DNA of 48,123 bases from Gemmatimonadota bacterium (GTDB lineage Bacteria; Gemmatimonadota; Gemmatimonadetes; Longimicrobiales; Gaopeijiaceae), in assembly GCA_028873595.1 (NCBI GenBank), contig JAPPOV010000023.1, positions 1-48,123 of the forward strand, read 5' to 3'. Position numbers and translations under genes: made by a program. Below, piece by piece: positions 25,138 through 31,870 of the stretch. The notes beneath the pieces were generated by a model. The model was not told where the DNA came from. It made no database searches and saw only the letters and a program-made list of their open reading frames with translations. Numbering within the stretch: position 1 is the stretch's first letter; every line of letters starts with the position of its first letter.

Positions 25138-27378
25138 CTAGAAGACGACCCGGTAGGTCAGTCGTAGTCCTCTGCCCGCTTCCGGCATGATTTCCTTCAC
25201 GCGGGAGAGGTGATTGCGGTACTCCTCGTCCGTCAGGTTCTCGAGACTGAGTGTCAGGACGTTGAGGCGGCCGCCGAGGGTGAGGCGCACGCCCCCGGCG
25301 AGGTGGTAGACCGTGTAGCCTGGGGTCGCATCTTCGAACTCCCCGACACGGGTCTGCTCTGCGGCGAGTTCGGTCTCACCGTGCACAAACCAGGTGGTTC
25401 GGTCGTAGGCGAGCCCCACTCGACCATGCAGGGGGGGCGTGAGCGGGAGCGGCTGGTCGGTGTCGGTCAGGGTGCTCCGCACATAGGATCCTGTGCCGTC
25501 CAGCTCGAAGCCGTCGGCGAACTGCCAGCGGAGCGACCCCTCGAACCCGGTGAAGAGGGCGTCGTTGCCCTGATGCTGATAGATCGGCAGCTGCACCCGG
25601 CTGATGCGGCCGGTGTTTTCGGCGTAGATATAGCCGTCGATGTCGTTATAGAAGCCTGTGACTTCGGCTCTGATGACGTCCGAGCCGTATCGCACGAAGG
25701 CGTCTACACCGCGCCCGACTTCGGTCTCGAGATCGGGGTTCCCCACCTCGTACGAGTACGTTGCGAGATGGGGGCCTTCCGAGTAGAGCTCGCCCACATC
25801 GGGTGCGCGGAATGCCTGCGCCACGCTCGTGCCCACTGTGAAGCCTCCGGCGAAGTCGTACAGGAGTCCGATCGAGCCCGAGCCCGCGTGGAAGGTGCGC
25901 GACCGCACATGTCCGATCGGGGCAGCAGGATCTTCCTGCCCCGGGTCGACCTGGACCCAGTCATAGCGGAGGCCGGCTTCGAGGCGAACGGGCTTCAGGT
26001 CGATTTCTTCGAAGACGAAGCCCGCAGCCGTGTACCGTCGCGAGTCCGGTGTGCTGAGCTGGCCCCGATATCCAAGGTCTTCCCATGACATTCTTCCCCC
26101 GATCGCACCCGCAGAGAACGGCCCCCAGCCTTCGTGACGTGCGATGACGTCACCGCTACCGAGGGTGCGCTCGAAGATCGTTCCCACGATCCCTGCGGTC
26201 TCGATCTCGGTGTGGCTGTAGTCGCTGAAGAGCCCGTCCACCTGCAGCGAGCTGAAGGGGCCGAACGGCTCGTTGAACTGAGCACGAAGCTTCGATGAGG
26301 TGCGCTCCATCTCGGTACGGACACCGACAGTGTGGCCGCCCGCGAAGCCCCCCGGCACGCCATAGTCGTGCCGATAGGTTCGGACGGCACCGCTGACGAA
26401 GCCCCACTCGTCGACCCAGCCGGTGCCGACGGAGGCACTCCAGGTCTCGGCATCCGTGTTGACCAGATCGCCGACGGGAGTGCGAAGGTCTTTCGAGGCC
26501 CTACCGGTACCTTCTAGACGCAGGGGCACGTTCTCCGTGACGCCGACCAGCGTGCTGCCACTCACCCCGTAGCCGGCGTTCACGGATGCGGCCTGACCTG
26601 TGGCGGATCCGCCTGTGTGGTAGGGAACGGATGACGGCACTTCGTCGCGGATCACGTTCACGACCCCGCCCAGCGCGTTACTCCCGTAGAGCAGGTTCGC
26701 AGGTCCTCGAACGACTTCGATGCGTCGTGCCGAAGTCGGGTCGAGTGCGGTCGGGTGGTCCGCGTGGGTATTCGACACGTCCGCAACCCGGGCCCCGTCC
26801 TCGAGCATCAGGACCCGGTCGCCACTCATTCCGCGGATAACCGGCTGCGCGATCCCAGGCCCCATGGTCGCTGCAGCCATGCCGGGCTCGGACGCTACCG
26901 TCGCGGCTACGGTCCCCTTCAGTCGCTGCTGAAGCTCTTGTCCGCGCAGGACGCTGGTTGGGCGAAGGGCTTCCATCGCCTCCCGTTCGGACAAGGTTCC
27001 GGTAACGAGCAGGCCCCCGATCTCGAGTGCGGAGGGGTTCATCACGACCGTGATCGCTTCCGGTTCCCCGTCGACGGAGATGCTCTGCGTCTCCTGGGCG
27101 TAGCCGAGGCGTTCGATCAGGAGCGTGTGCGTGCCCGGTAACACTCTGGGGAGACTGAAGGTGCCGTCTCCCCGGGTGATCGCATCGACGCCGCTGCCCA
27201 CGATGCGCACGGTTGCGCCGGCGAGCGATGCGCCCTCGGAGTTGAGGACACGACCGTCTACGCGGACGGCTTCCTGCCCTGACGCGGGAAGGGTTTGGAG
27301 CAGTGACATGAGAAACAGCAAGAGGACGATCGCGCCGCGCGCGCGCAGAGCGCGCACGACGTTCGTGGGACATGACAT
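25138..27378 (-). CDS. TonB-dependent outer-membrane receptor, probable zinc (ZnuD-like)
   Basis: A 746-residue receptor. After a signal peptide comes a carboxypeptidase-like regulatory domain (VDGRVLNSEGASLAGATV, ending LSLPRV-type strands). The plug domain has VIRGMSGDRVLMLEDGARV, NTHADHPTALDPTSA and VVRGPANLLYGSNALGGVVNV. The beta-barrel ends in GLRLTYRVVF with the terminal Phe. The HADHP stretch is like the His/Asp-rich plug segment of ZnuD-type zinc receptors. It precedes the His-rich lipoprotein and GTPase genes and follows the Cys-rich exported protein gene, whose promoter region holds an inverted repeat. Zinc specificity is inferred from context. Confidence 0.88.
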   Translation of the reverse strand: MSCPTNVVRALRARGAIVLLLFLMSLLQTLPASGQEAVRVDGRVLNSEGASLAGATVRIVGSGVDAITRGDGTFSLPRVLPGTHTLLIERLGYAQETQSISVDGEPEAITVVMNPSALEIGGLLVTGTLSEREAMEALRPTSVLRGQELQQRLKGTVAATVASEPGMAAATMGPGIAQPVIRGMSGDRVLMLEDGARVADVSNTHADHPTALDPTSARRIEVVRGPANLLYGSNALGGVVNVIRDEVPSSVPYHTGGSATGQAASVNAGYGVSGSTLVGVTENVPLRLEGTGRASKDLRTPVGDLVNTDAETWSASVGTGWVDEWGFVSGAVRTYRHDYGVPGGFAGGHTVGVRTEMERTSSKLRAQFNEPFGPFSSLQVDGLFSDYSHTEIETAGIVGTIFERTLGSGDVIARHEGWGPFSAGAIGGRMSWEDLGYRGQLSTPDSRRYTAAGFVFEEIDLKPVRLEAGLRYDWVQVDPGQEDPAAPIGHVRSRTFHAGSGSIGLLYDFAGGFTVGTSVAQAFRAPDVGELYSEGPHLATYSYEVGNPDLETEVGRGVDAFVRYGSDVIRAEVTGFYNDIDGYIYAENTGRISRVQLPIYQHQGNDALFTGFEGSLRWQFADGFELDGTGSYVRSTLTDTDQPLPLTPPLHGRVGLAYDRTTWFVHGETELAAEQTRVGEFEDATPGYTVYHLAGGVRLTLGGRLNVLTLSLENLTDEEYRNHLSRVKEIMPEAGRGLRLTYRVVF

Positions 27379-27459
27379 GGGGACAACCTGCCTGAGGTGA
27401 GCACTTGCCCGTCCGGGCAGCCGTGGGTGCGGACGGGTGATTACGGAACGGAGGCCTAC

Positions 27460-27774
27460 TCAGACGGGAGGGGCTCGAGGGGAGTCAGGGCGACGCTCAG
27501 CCGTGACGACGGTGACCGATGACTGGAGTTCACCTCGGCTACGGGCGTAGGCAGGCCGGACCGACTCCGGCGTTGCCGTGGACTCTGCCACCACATCCTT
27601 CGACGCGATGTCACACAGCGCGCAGTCGACACAGTGTTCTTCGTCCCCGCCTTCCCCCGCATGCCATGCCTCCGCCGTCCCGACCCAGAGGGTCAGGGCG
27701 AGCAGTAGTGCGGCGAGTGCGGGCGAGGGGCACCCCCGACCGGGGCGTCGCCTCGGGGAGAGTCCGAGGTACAA
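27460..27774 (-). CDS. Small Cys-rich exported protein in zinc region
   Basis: A 104-residue protein from TTG 27774 with an N-terminal signal (LAALLLALTLWVGTAEAW) and a short mature domain beginning HAGEGGDEEHCVDCALCDIAS, in which Cys-x2-Cys-x2-Cys follows several His and Glu. The rest is polar with no domain. Such small His/Cys exported proteins (DUF2946-like in shape) are often near metal transport genes. It starts 22 bp from the inverted repeat at 27796-27821 and 81 bp before the TonB receptor, so it may lead that operon. Only a TTG start fits. A metal-buffering role is a guess. Confidence 0.55.
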   Translation of the reverse strand: MYLGLSPRRRPGRGCPSPALAALLLALTLWVGTAEAWHAGEGGDEEHCVDCALCDIASKDVVAESTATPESVRPAYARSRGELQSSVTVVTAERRPDSPRAPPV

Positions 27775-27795
27775 GGGGAACGTGGTGTGAGTGAT

Positions 27796-27821
27796 CTTGT
27801 TGAGAAGAGAATATCAACAAG
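27796..27821. promoter_or_regulatory. Inverted repeat upstream of the TonB/zinc operon
   Basis: CTTGTTGA-N10-TCAACAAG, a perfect 8-bp inverted repeat with an AT-rich centre. On the minus strand it includes TTGATATTC, resembling the TGATA half of the merC-side operator. It lies directly before the TTG start of the small exported protein. It is a likely operator for the zur product, although its spacing differs from the merC site. Confidence 0.55.
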
Positions 27822-27860
27822 GAGCAGAGTGTCAAGCTAAGGTGAGCGCTCGACCGTCAG

Positions 27861-28532
27861 CTATCTCCCGAGCTGGGAGGTGATGAAGCTTCTCGCGTAC
27901 TCCAGCGGCAGATCCCCCATGACCGGGAACCCCTCCACGAACCATGTCGGCGTTCCTCGCACCCCGAGTTCGCGAGCCAGTTCAGTGATCTTCCGGATAC
28001 GCTCGGCTGGAGACACGTCGAGCAGACACGAGACGAACCCCGTCATCTCGAGGTCGGTCGCTTCGGCGAGATCCTCGATTACGGCGCTGATCGCCGTGTC
28101 ACCGGCCCGGAGCCAGGAGTCGCGATCAGCGTATGCGGCCTCCATGAAGGCCTCGAAGCGGCCCTGCTGACCGGCACATTCCGCCGCGACGGAAAGTGTT
28201 CCGGAGTTCGGATAAAGGCCCGACACGTAGCTGAGCGTGATCCAGCGCACCTGGTGAGACTCCACGAACTCCTCGCGGAGCGCCGCCCGAGTACCCCTGT
28301 GGAAGCTCGCGCAGAAGGGACACGAGACGTCGGTGAACTCGACCACAGTGACGGGTGCGTCTTCGTTTCCGACGGACCAGCCCAGGGTTTCGACCCCGGC
28401 CAGACGTTCTGCGTTCGCCGGCTGAGCAAGCGACACGGCCGGGGTCCCGGCGCAGACGATCAGGGCGCCGACGAGGAGAAGCAGCGGCCGGTGGCGGGCC
28501 GGGAGGCCGGGACCACCGATCAGACCGTGCAT
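27861..28532 (-). CDS. DsbA-like thioredoxin-fold exported protein
   Basis: A 223-residue protein: N-terminal signal (LLLLVGALIVCAGTPAVSLA), then a DsbA/thioredoxin domain with VVEFTDVSCPFCASFHRG (redox CPFC) and the cis-proline motif GVRGTPTWFVEGFPVMG near the C-terminus. It would be a periplasmic thiol oxidoreductase. The ATG at 28532 shares one base with the stop of the upstream permease gene (TGATG), so it is the last gene of the DUF3299-ATPase-permease operon. In a zinc operon its job could be keeping Cys ligands of exported metal proteins reduced or correctly paired; this is inference. A much longer frame upstream is a shadow in the permease gene. Confidence 0.85.
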   Translation of the reverse strand: MHGLIGGPGLPARHRPLLLLVGALIVCAGTPAVSLAQPANAERLAGVETLGWSVGNEDAPVTVVEFTDVSCPFCASFHRGTRAALREEFVESHQVRWITLSYVSGLYPNSGTLSVAAECAGQQGRFEAFMEAAYADRDSWLRAGDTAISAVIEDLAEATDLEMTGFVSCLLDVSPAERIRKITELARELGVRGTPTWFVEGFPVMGDLPLEYARSFITSQLGR

Positions 28533-29797
28533 CAGACGCGAACCGAGAGCCCGTCGTGTAGCGCAGTTCGGTAGGCCTTGATCGCGGGGACGAGCCCGGC
28601 AACGAAGCCCAGGACGACGACAGCTCCGACATAAGCCAGCTGAACACCGTCGAGCATGCGGATCGGCACGAGGAGGCCGAAACGTCCCTCGAGCCACGGC
28701 TGGAGCATGATCAGGCCCCCATATACGAGGCCCACGCCCATCAGTGCTCCAAGCGCAGACAGAAGTCCGGCCTCAAGCACGAGGAGCGACACGATGCGTC
28801 TCGGGCCGGTGCCCAGTGCGCGGAGGATGGCCATCTCGCGTCGACGTGCTTCGAGCGACGTGTAGATCGAGACGAGCATGCCCAGGATACCGACGAGTAC
28901 GACGAAGGCCGAGATGACCCGCAAGCCGTCTTCCGCGTAGCTAATGCCCTGCCACATCTCGGAGAGTGCGAGACCGGGGATGACCGCAGTCATGGGTTCT
29001 GCTTCGCTGGTCGAGATGTCGCGTTGCAGCTGAAGGGTATACGCGCGGGACTCCGCCCCGAGGAAGAATGAGGTGATCTGAGAGACCGGAACCTCCTCCA
29101 TGGCGAGGACCTCGTCTGCCGTGATCTCTTCACCGGGCATGGGTGGCGCGCCGGACTCCCATCCCATGTGGATGGCGGTGATACCCTCGAGCGTGACGTA
29201 GATGGCCCGATCGACTGGAGTGAACGTCTCTTCGAGAATACCGACGACTTCGAACGGCATCTCGTCGTGGTTCATGAAGCCGACGGCGCTCATCCCATGC
29301 GTCACCGCGACGCGTTCTCCGACCGCGTACTCGAGGCGTTCGGCTACCTGCGCCCCCAGCACGACGTCGAATACGCCCTCGGCCTGTCGGCCTTCGGCGA
29401 GAGCGATCGACTGCCCGCCGCGGTATTTGTAGTGCTCGTAGAACGACGCGTTTGTGCCGATGACACGAAAGCCCCGGTGACTGTCGCCGAGGGCATACGG
29501 GATCGTCCAGGAAACCGCCGGGTGCTCATCCCACTCTTTCCACGTCTCGTGGGAGATGTTGGCGACCGGCGAGCCCATGCCGAAGACGGAGTAAAGCATC
29601 AACTGGATTGTCCCGCCCCTGGAGCCGACGATCAGGTCCGTCCCACTCACCGTGTTGGAGAAGCTCTCGCGCATTCCCGTCCGGACGTTCTCGACGCCCA
29701 CCAGCAGCGCCACACTGAATGCGATCGAGAGCGCAGTGAGAGAGCTCGTCAGCAGCCGGTTGGCGAGTGATTTGCGGGCCAGGTGGAGAAGCAGCAT
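28532..29797 (-). CDS. MacB/FtsX-type ABC transporter permease
   Basis: A 421-residue permease with the MacB layout: an N-terminal helix (LTALSIAFSVALLVGV), a large periplasmic domain of ~220 residues, and three C-terminal helices around SAFVVLVGILGMLVSIYT, LVLEAGLLSALGALMGVGLV and LAYVGAVVVLGFVAGLVPAI, with the conserved EARRREMAILRALGTGPRRI between the first two. It pairs with the ATPase gene 1 bp upstream. Type VII ABC systems like this act on periplasmic substrates by mechanotransmission and do not usually import ions. The Zrg zinc systems of Vibrio and Shewanella include related ABC genes, but their exact role is unclear to me. Confidence 0.86.
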   Translation of the reverse strand: MLLLHLARKSLANRLLTSSLTALSIAFSVALLVGVENVRTGMRESFSNTVSGTDLIVGSRGGTIQLMLYSVFGMGSPVANISHETWKEWDEHPAVSWTIPYALGDSHRGFRVIGTNASFYEHYKYRGGQSIALAEGRQAEGVFDVVLGAQVAERLEYAVGERVAVTHGMSAVGFMNHDEMPFEVVGILEETFTPVDRAIYVTLEGITAIHMGWESGAPPMPGEEITADEVLAMEEVPVSQITSFFLGAESRAYTLQLQRDISTSEAEPMTAVIPGLALSEMWQGISYAEDGLRVISAFVVLVGILGMLVSIYTSLEARRREMAILRALGTGPRRIVSLLVLEAGLLSALGALMGVGLVYGGLIMLQPWLEGRFGLLVPIRMLDGVQLAYVGAVVVLGFVAGLVPAIKAYRTALHDGLSVRV

Positions 29798-29798
29798 G

Positions 29799-30491
29799 TC
29801 AGCCCTCCGCCCGATTCAGATCCGGCAGGGAAAGAGATCGGTCGAACTGATCCGCCAGACCAAGATCGTGGCTGACGAAGAGGAGCGTGGACCCCGCCTC
29901 CTGCACGTTCGAGAAGAGCAGTTCCAGGAAGGCATGCCTTCGGTCGGCATCGAGCGCGGAGGTTGGTTCGTCCGCGATGATCAGCTCCGGAGCCCCAAGG
30001 ATCGCTCGTGCCGCCGCGACGCGTTGCTGTTGGCCCACGCTGAGTCGGGTCACCTTCTCATCCAGGAGTTCCTCGATGCCGAGATGTGCGGCCGCTTCGG
30101 CCACCGCCTCGTCGAGACTTCCGTTCAGGCGACTCCTGCGTTCGGTGTTGATCCGGACGGGGAGGGCGATGTTATCCCGGACGTTGAGGTATGGGATCAG
30201 ATTGAACATCTGGAACACGTAGCCGATATGACTGGCGCGAAACCGATCTCGCGCCGCGGAGGACAAGCTCCCGACGTCGTGTCCGAGCACGTTGAGCGTG
30301 CCGGGTTCAGGCTGAAGTACCCCGGCGATCAGCCCAAGCAGGGTCGTCTTCCCACTGCCCGACGGGCCGTACAGGAACACGCGCTCGCCCGCATGCACGG
30401 TGAAGTCCGGGATGTCGAGAACGTTGGGACCCGTCCCGTACGCAAAGGTCAGCCTCTGCGCATGAATGCACTCCGACGTGTTGTTCACCAC
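29799..30491 (-). CDS. ABC transporter ATP-binding protein (LolD/MacB type)
   Basis: About 230 residues. Walker A GPSGSGKTTLLGLIAG, Q-loop FQMFNLIPYL, signature LSVGQQQRVAAARA, Walker B LIIADEPTSALD and the His switch VSHD are all intact, so it should be an active ATPase. The sequence is of the LolD/MacB group. Start GTG 30491 (or GTG 30488) overlaps the stop of the DUF3299 gene; a longer frame from 30596 reads into that gene. It is followed at 1 bp by the permease gene. Together with the DsbA-like and DUF3299 proteins it makes a four-gene operon divergent from a ZrgA-like lipoprotein. Confidence 0.9.
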   Translation of the reverse strand: MVNNTSECIHAQRLTFAYGTGPNVLDIPDFTVHAGERVFLYGPSGSGKTTLLGLIAGVLQPEPGTLNVLGHDVGSLSSAARDRFRASHIGYVFQMFNLIPYLNVRDNIALPVRINTERRSRLNGSLDEAVAEAAAHLGIEELLDEKVTRLSVGQQQRVAAARAILGAPELIIADEPTSALDADRRHAFLELLFSNVQEAGSTLLFVSHDLGLADQFDRSLSLPDLNRAEG

Positions 30492-31024
30492 TCGTAGGGC
30501 TGAATCTCCGTGCCGGAGATCTTGAACCCCACCGAACCGTACATGTTCTCCGTTTCTTCGATGACGAGCGTCCCGTGGATCCAGAAGGGGTCCCATGTCA
30601 GTGCTGTGATGGTCTTGTCTCCCTCCATCTGCACGAACACCAGCTGATTCGGTGGAGGAGGAGGCGTGTGCACACAGGCGCCCACGTACGGTACCAGAAG
30701 GAATTCCGTCACCTCGGACGCAAAATCTTCGAGCGGGACGACAAAGCCCGGAACCTTGACCTCCTTCCCGACGAACTGCTGAAGGTCCTCGCCCACCTCA
30801 CCGGTCGTGTAGTCGAGCTGTTGCAGGATGTCCCAGAGGACCTCGGGTGGATCGGCGAACACAGCACTTGACCCCGAGCCATTCGACGCATCGGACGACG
30901 GGCCGGACGCAGCGTAGCCTTGGACGGAAAGTGGCCCGGAGGTCACGATGATGAATCCGCCCACGAGGGCAAGGAATCCAATCGAGGATCTGCGAAGCCG
31001 GGAGGGTGTGCTGTGTGCGGCCAT
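30485..31024 (-). CDS. DUF3299 exported protein (copy 1, zinc operon)
   Basis: A 179-residue protein with an N-terminal hydrophobic signal (SIGFLALVGGFIIVTSGPL) and a DUF3299 domain. The domain contains FVGKEVKVPGFVVPLEDF, EFLLVPYVGACVHTPPPPPN with conserved Cys and His, and HGTLVIEETENMYGS. Members are periplasmic; function is not established, but they recur in zinc-regulated (zrg-type) operons. It is the first gene of the operon and has a TGATAAT-type AT-rich site upstream. Its stop overlaps the ATPase start. A close paralogue sits at 35795-36313 in this window. Confidence 0.85.
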   Translation of the reverse strand: MAAHSTPSRLRRSSIGFLALVGGFIIVTSGPLSVQGYAASGPSSDASNGSGSSAVFADPPEVLWDILQQLDYTTGEVGEDLQQFVGKEVKVPGFVVPLEDFASEVTEFLLVPYVGACVHTPPPPPNQLVFVQMEGDKTITALTWDPFWIHGTLVIEETENMYGSVGFKISGTEIQPYEW

Positions 31025-31059
31025 GAACTTGCCCGTAGGGGAACGAGAACTCTTCTTGG

Positions 31060-31072
31060 GAATATATTATCA
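31060..31072. promoter_or_regulatory. AT-rich TGATAAT-type site between divergent zinc genes
   Basis: On the minus strand TGATAATATATTC lies 36 bp from the DUF3299 start and 57 bp from the divergent ZrgA-like start. It shares TGATAAT with the operator at 23567-23582 (minus-strand TGATAATCATATATCA), but its second half is imperfect. It may be a weak Zur site serving both directions, or simply a promoter -10 region. Confidence 0.4.
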
Positions 31073-31128
31073 CTTACAAGATTGGTTACTATACGCAATA
31101 CGCGTTGTTCCGATGTTCCCCCTGACAT

Positions 31129-31821
31129 ATGTGGACTCACATGACCTCCATCGCGTGCATTGGGTCGTCTTCATCGCGGCTGTCCTGTCTGGCTGTGCTG
31201 GCCACGATCCTTACTCTGGTCGGGTGCTCGTCGCCGGGTGACGGTGCACCCGGGCCTCGAGTGGATGGCGCGATGATCGGCGTGGACGGGGCCCACGAGC
31301 ATGGTGTCGTTCGGATAGGCCTCGCTGTCGACGGTCGACGCCTGTCCCTGGACCTCGAGGCACCTGCGAGCACCGTGTTCGGTTTCGAGCATGCCCCGTC
31401 GACCGAAGATGAGTGGACGATCGTGTCCGACGCGCTCGCCAACGTGCGCGCGCGGGTGGGCGAGGTGATCGTCGTGCCGTCCGAGTTGAGCTGCCGCCTC
31501 GACGATGTCGACGTGCTGGAGGCGCCCGGATCCGACGTGCACGAGCACGCAGACACGGCAGAAGAAGCCGAACACGACGAGGAAGACCACGACGCCGCTC
31601 ACGCACATGACGAGCATGAGGACTCGGCGGAGGACGACCATGGGCACTCCGAGGTCCGGGTCGCGGCCACGTGGGATTGCGCAGAATCACCCGAGGGCAG
31701 TGAGGCCAATCTCCGCCTCAGCGAGCTCTGGCCGGAAGCCATGCTCGTCGACCTCACGGTGATCACGTCGGAAGGGCAGGCAGGGGGTCGTGTACCTGCG
31801 GACGCCGCCTTTCGCTTCTGA
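31129..31821 (+). CDS. zrgA: ZrgA-like (DUF2796) zinc-binding lipoprotein
   Basis: A 230-residue lipoprotein (signal ending TILTLVGCSSPG). The DUF2796 pattern is clear: DGAHEHGVVRIGLAVDGRRL, SLDLEAPASTVFGFEHAP, then a low-complexity His/Asp/Glu region (~140-175, e.g. EEDHDAAHAHDEHEDSAEDD) and a final beta domain. Family members bind zinc in the periplasm and belong to Zur-controlled zinc-uptake sets. Start ATG 31129 or ATG 31141. It is divergent from the DUF3299-ABC-DsbA operon, sharing the AT-rich site between. A strong hairpin follows the gene. The gene symbol is given by family resemblance. Confidence 0.82.
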   Translation: MWTHMTSIACIGSSSSRLSCLAVLATILTLVGCSSPGDGAPGPRVDGAMIGVDGAHEHGVVRIGLAVDGRRLSLDLEAPASTVFGFEHAPSTEDEWTIVSDALANVRARVGEVIVVPSELSCRLDDVDVLEAPGSDVHEHADTAEEAEHDEEDHDAAHAHDEHEDSAEDDHGHSEVRVAATWDCAESPEGSEANLRLSELWPEAMLVDLTVITSEGQAGGRVPADAAFRF

Positions 31822-31834
31822 GGGGATACCGCTC

Positions 31835-31864
31835 CCGGTCGCCCCTGCGGTCAGGGGCGACCGG
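31835..31864. terminator. Strong hairpin between convergent genes
   Basis: A perfect 13-bp stem CCGGTCGCCCCTG / CAGGGGCGACCGG with a 4-base loop, placed between the stops of the ZrgA-like gene (31821) and the M28 peptidase (31871). No T-run follows on either side, so termination may be by stem alone or with Rho. It is symmetric and can serve both strands. Confidence 0.7.
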
Positions 31865-31870
31865 TCGAGT

